From Dactylonectria macrodidyma (taxonomy: Eukaryota; Ascomycota; Sordariomycetes; Hypocreales; Nectriaceae): 64,000 bases of DNA. The stretch's first letter is position 1; each line of letters starts with the position of its first letter. Below the pieces are notes generated by a model. It was given only the letters and a program-made list of their open reading frames with translations, did not search any database and had not been told where the DNA came from. The translations under genes and the position numbers were made by a program. Of the stretch, positions 55,328 to 64,000 are shown piece by piece. The stretch spans positions 124,001 to 188,000 of the forward strand of contig JAGMUV010000053.1 of assembly GCA_020744425.1 (NCBI GenBank). Direction: 5' to 3'.

Positions 55328-55630
55328 GGGATGCAGGGACAGGGGCCAGAGGAGGCAGAGGAACACTCTAACGCTGCAGAAGGCAGCCTATTCCTGCCGA
55401 TAGAGGCTAGCAACGCCGCTCTACCATCACCATCTCTTCGCCTCAGCCACAGCGAGGAAGGTCGTGGCGAGGAGTTCGAGTCATCGGTTGCCGTAGAGAC
55501 TAGCCGTGTGACTACGTCGCACCCACCGAGAGGCGATCATCATTATGAAGGCGAGGAAGGGGAAAGGGAGGACGAAGGTGATGAGGACGAGGACGAGGAG
55601 CGGCGGTAAGTGGAGAGGTTCGAAAGGTGG
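55328..55630 (+). other. open acidic segment between the two unknown genes
   Basis: The frame of the upstream gene continues here, broken only by TAG at 55325-55327 and TAA at 55607-55609. It would encode a Glu/Asp-rich stretch starting MQGQGPEEAEEH. A GTAAGT donor sits at 55606 but its best acceptor (GGGCAG, 55687) gives the wrong phase. An intron ending at AAGGCAG near 55397 (branch CTCTAAC) could remove the TAG. So the two flanking genes may be one transcript; I cannot settle it. Confidence 0.4.
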
Positions 55631-58335
55631 ATGAGTGGGGCTGAGAACGCCGACATATCCCTTTTGTCTGGCGTTAATGAAGGGCAGCTGCAACAGGAAA
55701 GGGAGGAAGAGGACGAGCTGTCCTGCCAGCATTCGGAAAGGGACGGAGATGTCGAAGATGAACAAGGAGACACATCGTCTCCGGGTACCCCTCCGCCGTC
55801 AGCATCATCATCAGGCTACTATGGAGAGCACGATGCTTTGTATGGTGCTGGCTTGAGGCGACTCCGTGAGGCCCTCGAGGCCAAGTACAACCTCGACAAC
55901 ATCAGTTATGTCTCCTATGCTCTAGCGGTCGACGTCCACTGCACCGCAGCAAGGACGCATCCAGGTGAAGGAACTGGTCCTGCAGTGTGCCTGCTTGCTG
56001 ATCGCAATCGGGTGGCCGGTGAATTCTACGGAAGCAACTACACCTTCTATCCGCTTGGCTTTCATCCTGCGTATGGGAACTTTAGCTCGGATCGTCCACC
56101 CGCCTTCTTGGACAGTAACCTATTCACTGTCATGAAGGAGAACATGAGCCACCAGAATCAAGGCGCTGATGTGCTTTCTTTCGGTTTCTTCCAGGGGTAT
56201 TCAAATCTCAAGCGGTCAATCCGCCACCGACCCGATGACCTGCTCGCCAGCCACGGTCTCGCAACGGGTGCCCTCACCATTCCGTCAACAGAAGCTCAAC
56301 GCACAGCTCGCCTTCAAGGCAAACAGCAACGCTTGCTGGCTCAGTTACGGGGGCAACTTACACCCGACAACCCTGGTGCGTCGACACCCTTCGCACGGGA
56401 ACGCCAGAGAATCGAGGCGGCCGTGCAGGCAAAGGAGTATGCATTCCGGTTCGAGCAGGTGATATCAATCGACGCTCCACGGCTCGTGCGCCAGCGCAGG
56501 AACTTTCACACCGTGCTGCAGCCCATCTTCCAGCTCATGCGACTCTTCCTCAAAGAGAAGCAGCTCTATGCCGGTGTTCTGCGACGGTTCCCTCCGGAGA
56601 TCTTTCCGGGTATGCTCGTAGCCTTTGCCAAGGTCCTGGAGGCGGCTATGGCAGAGATGGACTGTCGCTTCCGGGAGGGAGGTTCGAAAGGATTGGGCAT
56701 GGCCCTCTCAGAAGGCGTCGCTGCTCTCGATCGGCTAGGCAATTTTTGCTTCACGGGCGATCCGAGAGTACTGCCCTCCAAAGTCATGAGGCTCCTAGGG
56801 ACGATGGATAGCCTACGGACGTGCGGGTGGCCATTCATATCGCCGCGGATGCTCGACATCCGGGAAGGACGAGGGCTTGTTAACCTGGTAGGATGGCCTC
56901 AGCTGAGCAACGGGCGGCCTGTTCTGATGCATGTTGCATCGCTCGAGTATCACTACAACCGCTCTGTTGCAGCCAACCGCCACAGTCAACTCTGGTTCGC
57001 CGAGCTTGGAGGCCGATCGATAGATGGGGTGCATAGAATGACCTCGTTCTTGAACGAGGTATTCCGAGACCTGTGGGTACCGGAGACGGTGGCCTTTATC
57101 TGTCAACAAGTTCGTCGTGGTCTTAACCGCGGCCTCCGCAGTGGTGGTGGTGGTGGTGGTGGGTCACGAAACGACGGCGATCTGAACAATGCTGGTAGCC
57201 GGGCGATGGTGGCGTTGGTAGCATGGGAAGAGGGGGACACTCCATTCAAATTGTCGTACGTCTATCGCTCTGCGCCCCTGCTATCCCCTTCACTTCCTTC
57301 CGATGATGATCGGCCGAGAGCTATGCTGACCATAGGCGTGATTTTACGTTTTCTGATCGCAGACGTTTTGAGAAGCTTTCGGCCGAAGTTCTCAAATTCG
57401 ATGATCGGTCGATCGACGATTCCAAGATCGTGTTGAAGACACGGCGAGACTTTGCTGAGGAGGTGTACGTAGCATTGATGGAAGGCGGTAAGAAAGGCCA
57501 CGCAGGAGTAGAATCCATGGCACCGACTCGTTCAACTTGGCCTTCTATCCTTCGGGCCGCCATCGAGCACACTAAAGGAGGCTTCGCAACGAGGGCGCAG
57601 TGGGTTTCAGGCATCGCGGCCGCCATGGTGTCTACGAAGATTGAGTGGGTTCCTGGTTCTCATCGTCGAAGGTTGACACATCAGCAAGTGGTACAGCTTG
57701 TCGGAGCGGCAACGCCAGCAACTGTGCTTGCAGCACGGCCGAATAGTCTTAAGCGACGAGCATTAGAGGCAGAGGCTCGCATGGCAGCCGAGCCAGTCGA
57801 CGGCAAGCGAGCGAGAATACGGCAGCGGATTGACCTTGGTTACGAGATCCCGTTCAAACAGGTCCCCGATATCGTGCACAGGGGGTTCAACGAGCTGAAA
57901 CGTCTGTTCGCCAAAGGAGATCAGCGTGTGCTATCTCACTATTGCGTGGCGTACTGCTGTCTAGCAGGCTGTCTCGGGGACCCGTTATGTGATCTCATGC
58001 TCATCCTGACCTTGACTATCACGGCATCGAGTGCAACCCCAGAGGTTCAACCTAATACAAAAGTCTTTAGCGTGGCGACCAAGCGGAGAGATCCGGCTCT
58101 TTTGGCAGCAAATATGGTCATGAGAATGCTCTGGTTTCTGCGGCCAAAGGAATTTCCGTGGGAGAAAGATGACGGGCAAGTGCTACGAGTCACTGAGATG
58201 ATAAAGAAGATTGGTAAGCTATTTTATAGTTAGATTATGCCCGAAAGATATTGCCTCTATGACGTGGTCCGCGTACTGAAGCTGATCGTTCTGTGAATTG
58301 TAGAGCATAAGGGAGTTAACAATCGACTGCTTTGA
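55631..58335 (+). CDS. second protein of unknown function next to the large gene
   Basis: I do not recognise this protein. Exons 55631-57255, 57363-58213 and 58304-58335 give 835 aa. Introns are 107 nt (GTACGT...CGCAG, phase 2) and 90 nt (GTAAGC...TGTAG, phase 1). After an acidic leader (QQEREEEDEL) comes a conserved-looking domain with YVSYALAVDVHC, LLADRNRVAGEF and FYPLGFHPAYGNFSS (about 90-180). Then follow a helical middle, WPFISPRMLDIREG, a poly-Gly run (GGGGGGGG, about 508) and a C-terminal part with AYCCLAGCLGDPLCD. The start is the first ATG after the TAA at 55607, but the same frame is open further left, so the true start may be earlier or the gene may be fused to its neighbour. Same strand and a 0.3-kb gap suggest the two work together. 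Confidence 0.6.
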
Positions 58336-58793
58336 GAATTAGGGTGGATCCAGGTTAAGGGCAGTCGAGACAGCCCGCGAAATTGTGAATCGCGTCTCGC
58401 GCCAGAAGAGGAGCTCTATAAGCTTTGTAGAGACCTCCTGTTTCTTAGGAAGGAACCGAGAAGCTTTATTGGGTGTATCTTCAAGAGCAACCAGCAAGAA
58501 TGGGTGGAGAGGTGCTCGGCTATTATTCGAGACAGGTAGATAAACTAGAAATAAAATTATCGATGAACTAGATAGGATATACTTTAGTAATAATATACTA
58601 GTCAAAACGTATAATATCTAACCTAGCGGCGCTATGCTGCTGACTTTACACTATGTGTCTGCTGCGCCTGAACTGTCTTATGAGGGATAAAACGATAGGA
58701 TAAAAGCAATAAGTTATTTAGTATAAAACCCACCACAATAGTAAGAGGCAATATATAGATAAGAAACATAAAGGCTGGCATATTTCCACCTCG
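58336..58793. other. intergenic, AT-rich, nothing recognised
   Basis: AT-rich stretch between convergent genes; no frame of note. Confidence 0.5.
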
Positions 58794-59480
58794 TTACCCA
58801 TATAACTTATTCTCAATCTTCACAATAACAACACCGGAACTTGGATCGTGCATATATGATCCTATCTCTGGATCATTTAGAGGATTCATCTCTGGAGTGC
58901 AAACCCAAATGACAGGACGTCCAAATGCGACATTTTTTCCTTCTCCATCCCGATCATGAATAAAAAGAGACATTTGACAGCCCGCTAGCTGGCGTTTAGT
59001 AGGGAAGTCCTCCAGGTCGACGTTTTTCAGCACAAGATGGGTCATCCCTGGCCTCAGTAGCTCATCCATATCCCAGCGGCCTGTCATGAGACCTGGGCGA
59101 CCAAACGTTAAAGCGAACGTCGTCTTCCCAGAACGAGGCGGCCCAATGAGGACGAGAGAGGATGGGCGACCACCTTTTGTGCCGTTAATACTGGACAAGG
59201 CACCCTCAAACCAATTATGTACCTCGCGTGGTAGATGCCACGGGAGGAGCTTAAAGTCTGGCACGTATGGCTGGACGGGTGGCCCTTCCTTGGTTTTCAA
59301 AAATGCCTCAGACGCCTCAAGACCTTCCGGGAAGTGTCCTTGGATAATGGCTCGAGCCTCCTCGCGAGACTTCGTTTTGATGAGCCTTTGAAGAAGCGCT
59401 TGCTGGTATGGATCGTTGTACTGGTACTTGTCATCCTCGTCATGATGCAGTAGATATGCGAGTTTATCGGTCGCTATGAT
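58794..59480 (-). pseudogene. CRESS-DNA/geminivirus-type Rep, helicase half only
   Basis: An open frame from just inside a TAA at 59481-59483 to the stop at 58794, about 228 codons, without an ATG at its head. It begins with the inter-domain helix typical of Rep (KSREEARAIIQGHFPEG) and goes on to a superfamily-3 helicase: Walker A IGPPRSGKTTFAL, a motif-B region (VLKNVDLEDF) and GRPVIWVCTPEMNP where motif C is expected. The Asn that normally ends motif C is not in its usual place, and motif B has lost one of its paired acids. The N-terminal HUH nicking domain is missing; an acceptor-like CATAG at 59474 might join an upstream exon, but I see none. Endogenous copies of such Rep genes are known from fungal genomes. 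This one appears truncated and non-functional as a replication protein. Confidence 0.75.
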
Positions 59481-60263
59481 TTAGTTGAAAAGTAGGATGC
59501 CGATACACTTCAGTACGGAACCGAAAGAATGATATAGCGAGAAGTAAGTAGTTAAAACACGATGAAGGCTGACTCGATTATATGTACTTAGGTCAGCAGT
59601 TAGACGCATATGCGACTTTGCTACATAACACGAGGAGGGGCATACTGACGCGTTATCACGTGCCTGGTGATATGATGACTGGTTGCACTTTTGTGGCTAT
59701 CCTCTAATGAGGATAGATAGACAGGACGACAAAGGCCTCTATCTTGCTTAATTCGATGCGTAAGCGCTTATTCAATTAGGGATATTTAGACAGCATAACA
59801 TAATAAAGTTCAGACATATTTCTAACATCTGCTGCGTCCTACCGTATACTTAATAGGGATCGATTACGTCCTAGTCATATTAAAGAAAGTCCTTCCGATT
59901 GATACTAAGTATATTGCGGCCTGTTGCGCTGCAAATATAACAGTCAGGGGATGAAGACGGCGCGCAGATAGCTGGGTTTGCAGTGCTGAAGGTATAGAAT
60001 TGAAGATAACTAGAGACTGAGGGCAGACGGTAGTGTAAGGCACATCATGAGGTTTCTAGCTAGGATAATTATAATCTGCAGTCTAGAACCGAAAATATTG
60101 GAAATGATTGAAAGCCGCTTGTATATATAACTGGGCGAAACCCAAATAATACTAGACATAAATATGATATGTCAAAAAGGAAAGAAATATAAGTAAATGG
60201 CTTGGTGGAATATTTACCAACATCCTCGCTATAGCAAATCATACGCCTCTCGAGCTCTGTTTG
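59481..60263. other. AT-rich gap, no Rep N-terminal domain found
   Basis: I looked on the minus strand for the missing HUH and Tyr motifs of Rep and found none. Nothing else is recognised. Confidence 0.5.
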
Positions 60264-61967
60264 CTAGCCCAGATCCTTTCCTTGAGGCAAGGAAAAAAAT
60301 ACAGCAGAATCTCGTCTTTTTCTATCTGTCGTACGAGGGTCTCCAATACTTTGACGCGCCGTCCTCCTATTGCGACGAGAAGACGATTCTTCTGCAGCCA
60401 TCTCGTCTTCTGCCTCCTTTATTTGGGCTTTAGTAATAGCATAGCCATTGTGGAGAAGCATCCATGCGGTAGAGTCGTCGCCATCTTGAGGTTGGTCGGC
60501 GTTCGCGACGAGGAAAGCTGGCCATACTGCTTCGAGAAAGTCATGGCTTGATGGCGATTTGGGCTCGGGCTTTGGTTGCTGCAGAGCTTGACGACCGTCT
60601 TTGCTTTGTGCTTTGGAGGGCTGCGCCGACGGCGACGAGACGGAGGGTGTCTCTGGTCTAGCAGAGGCTTGGGTCAAGCGGAGTGGAATTGGTTGCCACT
60701 CTTCGGAGAAACCGATGGACAGAGTAAGCCTTACCTTATCTTGCAGTCGCTGAACTTGTAGCCACCCATGGCATATCTCGCTGGAGATCCGTCGCAGGCT
60801 AGCCTCGAATTCAGCTCGCCGCGCCGACAGGATCAAGAGGCCTAACCCATCCATGACCTCCGCCACAACCAAATTCAGCGCTGCATCTCGGTTCTCATTT
60901 TGCCTCTGCGGGAGGGCTTTTAACAATGCAGCGCGAAGAAATACCTCCTGCATCGGGTCTTGGTCTTCGAGGCATGAAAGCACGCTGTTGAGCTCATCTC
61001 CTTGGGTGAGGTATGTTGGTGAGAAAACATGCTTGGCCAGTGCTTTACCAAGCACAACGACACCGGCGACCACCCGCATCCGCTTGGCGGCAGGCGAGTC
61101 AGAAGCTGGCAGTGGGATCGCTTGCTGGATTGAGATTGCTTTCCTCAGTTTGGTCCATGCTGGTTGATCTGCCTGGCAAGAATCGGGCAGGTCATCGCGC
61201 ATGAACTTTACCATATGCTTAAGCGCAATATTAAAAAAACTGCCTAACAAGCTTTGGCTATGATGTAATATCAGTAAGTGCTGACGATTGATAATATAGT
61301 GAGCAGGTGACTGATCACATTAGACATGCTGGAGGATATGCTTAACTTACATTTTTCTGCCCTGGTGTGGAAGGCTTTCCAAGTTTACTATGAATGCCTG
61401 AAAAGACATGAGGTGGCTTCTCGTTTTGTCAAGCTCATCTGTAGTTGACTTCAATTCGTCTTTGGCGGACCGTAGCTTCTCCTCTAGCGCCGATTTCTGA
61501 CTTTGTAACTCCTTGATTGTCTTGGCCTGTGATTGGTTGGTGCTGTTAAGCTTGATTGTGTCATTCTCCTTTAACTTGCTGGTGGAGATTGCTTGTTTGA
61601 CCTGGCCTTCTAGGAAGTCGATTTTGCCGGCTAGCTGTTTCGACATTGCTTTGTTATCCTTTAACTCTTTTACTCCTTCTTCTCTTGTATGAATCGCCTC
61701 TTGAAGCTTGATCTGGTCGGCTTGCCGCTGTGTTTCCTTGGTCGCGAGTTCTTCGATATTTCGGGAGTATGCAACTTCGAGCTTATCATAACTGGACTGG
61801 AGCCTGTCTCTGCTTTGGAAAAGGTCTTGAAGTTCATGAAACCTGCCTTGGGTGCAGTATTTCTCAACAAAGGCGAAGAATTGATCGATAGGGTTTCCTG
61901 CAGTTTCGGGTAGGGTTGGTACTACTCTGGAACCTGTCGTAGCGTTATTTGCGGCCGATATTGTATG
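60264..61967 (-). CDS. coiled-coil protein, Pezizomycotina family of unknown function
   Basis: Exons 61967-61351 and 61257-60264 are joined by a 93-nt intron (GTAAGT...CATAG, phase 2) to give 536 residues. A first exon probably lies at 62131-62072 (ATG, GTAGAG donor, CCAG acceptor at 61968), adding 20 residues; that part is tentative. The N-terminal third is a long coiled coil (about 40-190; Lys/Glu/Gln heptads with SKLKENDTIKLN). The following domain carries IPLPASDSPAAKRMRV, HVFSPTYL and a helical block ending SEEWQPIPL. The tail is disordered and ends KRRDSAVFFSL. I know this arrangement from many filamentous ascomycetes, with no assigned function. Frames are intact, and no transposon motif is present, so I take it as a host gene. 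Confidence 0.7.
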
Positions 61968-63009
61968 CTGGTGGTAATATTACGTTTGCGTTGATGATGC
62001 CTTCTCGTATAATTTAAAGGAAATCAGAGTTTGATTCGAGTATGGGTAGCAGAAGAGTGGGATTTCTCTACGTTTTGTAGGGGCACCAGGCCAAACAGCA
62101 GGCCGCATGGGTGGGCTCGATGTGCATGCATGATTTGCTGTTTCTCACGCCGTTGGTCGACTGCGCGCTTCCACAGCCTCGTCTGACGAAGCGTATGATA
62201 GCAAACATGGTTGTGAGGGTGGGTGGCCGATCAGAGTAGTGGTGGTACAGCCCTGTAATTCATAGGCTCGGATGAAAATAGGTCTGCGTCCCGTTGTGTA
62301 GTGTTGGTGGTGTGTTAGGAGGACGACACCGTGGATGGCCAAGTCTAGGGTATGATGCCCCGCATTTCGACGAACCATGTCCCGAGGCAGATGGTGCCAA
62401 GGTCCGCAAAGAGCCTGATGCCCCTTTGTTGGTCGGCATTTTGGGGCAGGCTGCTTGCCAACACAACAAACCCCGCAATGCATGCGGCTTTTCGAGTATT
62501 AGCGCCGCTTGCCTCATTTCTTTATCTTCTTACTCTCGTATACTACGCCATTCCCCTAGTCATATCGTTCTGCCTCAGCCATCCTCCCCGCCGTATTCAT
62601 GGCATGTAAGCCTATCAGCAATCTGTCTACGAGGTCGGGGGGCGACCTCGTTGAAAACCCCATATAAAAAAAAACCGCGCTATTGATAACATGGGGGTGA
62701 ACTCGCAAAATATCCAAGGGGGGCGAACTCGTAGACATTTTCACTACTAAAATTCACAAGAAGCCGATTTTATAATTAACAACATATAGAAGAGATCATG
62801 TTTAGATAGAATATAGCATCCAATTTTAATTGAATTAATGCGACCGTTAGTAAATTTGGGAGGAGGGTTGAGTTGTCGTCGAAAGAGAGGACCGTGCGTG
62901 ACCATATTGAGTGTAGATAGAGTGACCGTGTTAGTCATAAGCCGAACCATATATAAAAATAAAAGCAGCCATCGTATTACAATAGATAAAATGTAATAGC
63001 ATTGCCATT
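61968..63009. other. intergenic, nothing firm
   Basis: Apart from the possible first exon of the coiled-coil gene at 62072-62131 I see no gene. Short frames on both strands lack known motifs. Confidence 0.45.
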
Positions 63010-63265
63010 GGAATAGCAGAACAGCATTGACGCCCATGGCCACCCAAGAGTTGTAGGAGAAGAAGACAGAGGAGGCAGAGACAGAAGTGCCAGCGCCGGA
63101 GCGGCCATAGCAGAGGCGCAGGCCGAGCCCGAAGGAGGGAGAGGAGAGGGCGGCGGCGAAGGCGGCGGCGTTGGGCCCGTGGTGCAGGTAGCAGGCGACG
63201 GTGAGGGCCCCGTTGGTCAGGTGGCAGCGCAGGCGGCCGGGGATGGTGAGGGCCGAAAATAAGAC
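63010..63265 (-). other. GC-rich island with an open minus-strand frame
   Basis: About 250 bp of high GC set in AT-rich DNA. The minus strand is open across the whole island (PGRLRCHLTNGALTVACYL, then ALSSPSFGLGLRLCYG, then FFSYNSWVAMG) and third positions are strongly G/C, as in coding DNA. The frame then runs into AT-rich DNA with a composition break. It looks like one exon of a gene from elsewhere. I cannot name the family. Confidence 0.3.
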
Positions 63266-63871
63266 CCGTAGTCTCCAAATATCAGAGGTGGATTTCGGAT
63301 CAATGATGGGATCAATGATGGGTTTAGGGTGTCGGATTTCGCTTGTGTTCGGGCAGACTCAGCCAATGAGATCACGTCTGGGACGAACAGTACCCTTGTC
63401 GATTTCCAGGAACTAGTACGCATCGGTTTTAAATGGAACGCCATCCCTGTTAAACAGCACGGTACCCCTGTTCTCCTGATAAGATAAGATAAGATAAGGC
63501 ATAATCCGGACACTGCAATAAATATTAATCCGGGCACGTCTAACCCCAGCTCGGAAAACGCCTCTTTATTTCCTATATGTTTTGCAATATTTCTTGTCCA
63601 ATGAATATCCCAGATTGACGCCCATAATGTCTCGTGTTCGTAGATCGTGTTATTTGGCTTCTGCAGGTGTTAAAAACAAAAGCAAGCATATCAGTCAGCG
63701 ATTGGATATGTCAAACGGACCAGGGGGAAATCAAAATATAAGGGGCTGCAGGATAGAAGAGCTCAGTCATCAAGGAGTAATAAAGCAAAAAGGTTTGCGC
63801 CCCAGAAGACTATTGAGGCATATATTTCAATAAAGCGTGTATGAAGAAATACTTTGTTGCATTTTCAAATC
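63266..63871. other. intergenic, nothing recognised
   Basis: Contains a short direct repeat (ATCAATGATGGG twice near 63299-63325) and an AAGAT run near 63481-63497. No gene. Confidence 0.45.
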
Positions 63872-64000
63872 ATGGGTCGTCGGGCGCTTTCACTCGAGGA
63901 AAAGAGAGCACGCGCTCGGGACCGCATGAGGAACCGCCGGCTTCAACAGCGTCAAAAACGACGGACCGAGTACGTGCAAGATTGTTCGCACTACTCTACA
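63872..64000 (+). CDS. 5' end of a gene with Arg-rich basic N-terminus (runs off window)
   Basis: ATG at 63872 opens a frame to the window edge, 43 codons, starting MGRRALSLEEKRARARDRM and continuing with Arg/Gln-rich sequence. The layout (AL-S-x-E-E, then alternating Arg) is like [19 protein letters not shown] inside the large gene at 49844, and like the basic leaders of many fungal transposon-linked genes. A GTGCAAG donor near the end may close the first exon. Too short to assign. Confidence 0.5.
   Translation, partial: MGRRALSLEEKRARARDRMRNRRLQQRQKRRTEYVQDCSHYST

Noticed and set aside
55606..55687. 82-nt intron (GTAAGT...GGGCAG) joining the acidic segment to the second unknown gene
   Set aside because: Donor, branch and acceptor are good, but the phases differ by one base, so I did not use it in the model; cDNA would decide.
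59481..60263. Missing HUH half of the Rep-like gene
   Set aside because: Searched by eye on the minus strand for HUH and Tyr-Lys motifs; none found, so I call the gene truncated.

Overview
The window is genomic DNA of a filamentous ascomycete (Pezizomycotina-type). The evidence is short introns of 52-107 nt with GTRNGY donors, CTAAC/CTAAT branch sites and YAG acceptors; a seven-exon gene of the fungal CorA-like transporter family; a coiled-coil protein of a Pezizomycotina type; and a very dense load of fungal transposons (Helitrons, pogo, Hop/MULE, LTR and LINE debris). I see no tRNA, rRNA or CRISPR array and no ordinary housekeeping block. It reads as a transposon-rich accessory compartment, about two thirds mobile DNA.

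Layout. 1-2.5 kb: nothing assignable. 2.5-5.15 kb: a 1.9-kb pogo/Tigger element (transposase with one in-frame stop) inserted at TA into a ~0.35-kb repeat whose empty copy lies at 47.4-47.8 kb. ~5.15-15.9 kb: Helitron family A, with a large three-exon Rep/helicase (RepHel) and a divergent, frameshifted antisense gene that may be OB-fold-like. 15.9-16.1 kb: a scrap of an integrase-core protein. 16.1-30.4 kb: Helitron family B copy 2, with a MYND zinc-finger gene and a decayed RepHel, split at 19.7 kb by a 6.2-kb element with 27-bp perfect terminal inverted repeats and an 8-bp target duplication, which itself encodes a single-exon 1668-aa Rep/helicase. 31.6-34.5 kb: a small island of ordinary genes (CorA-like transporter, small Cys-rich protein). 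35-37 kb: a decayed Hop-type MULE interrupted by a solo-LTR-like insertion. 38.5-47.4 kb: Helitron family B copy 3, with MYND gene and an apparently intact 2287-aa RepHel. 47.4-49.2 kb: repeat remnants, including a family-A Helitron 3' end joined to a LINE ORF1-like fragment. 49.8-58.3 kb: two adjacent, same-strand, multi-exon genes of about 1753 and 835 aa that I do not recognise. 58.8-59.5 kb: remnant of the superfamily-3 helicase half of a CRESS-DNA (geminivirus-like) Rep. 60.3-62.1 kb: a coiled-coil gene of unknown function. 63.87 kb to the end: start of another gene with an Arg-rich N-terminus.

How the parts relate. The three Helitron-type proteins share the same order: Cys-rich N-terminal region, Helitron Rep with an HUH motif and a paired-tyrosine motif, then a PIF1-type helicase. 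Families A and B also share both intron positions and phases, so they descend from one spliced ancestor. The two family-B copies act as controls for each other. Copy 3 supplies the empty site for the TIR element in copy 2 and shows the indels and the Walker-B substitution that disable copy 2. A compensatory base change in a hairpin near their 5' ends supports a structured terminus. The best candidates for something undescribed are the TIR-bounded Rep/helicase element, the MYND gene travelling with family-B Helitrons, and the large unknown gene pair at 49.8-58.3 kb.
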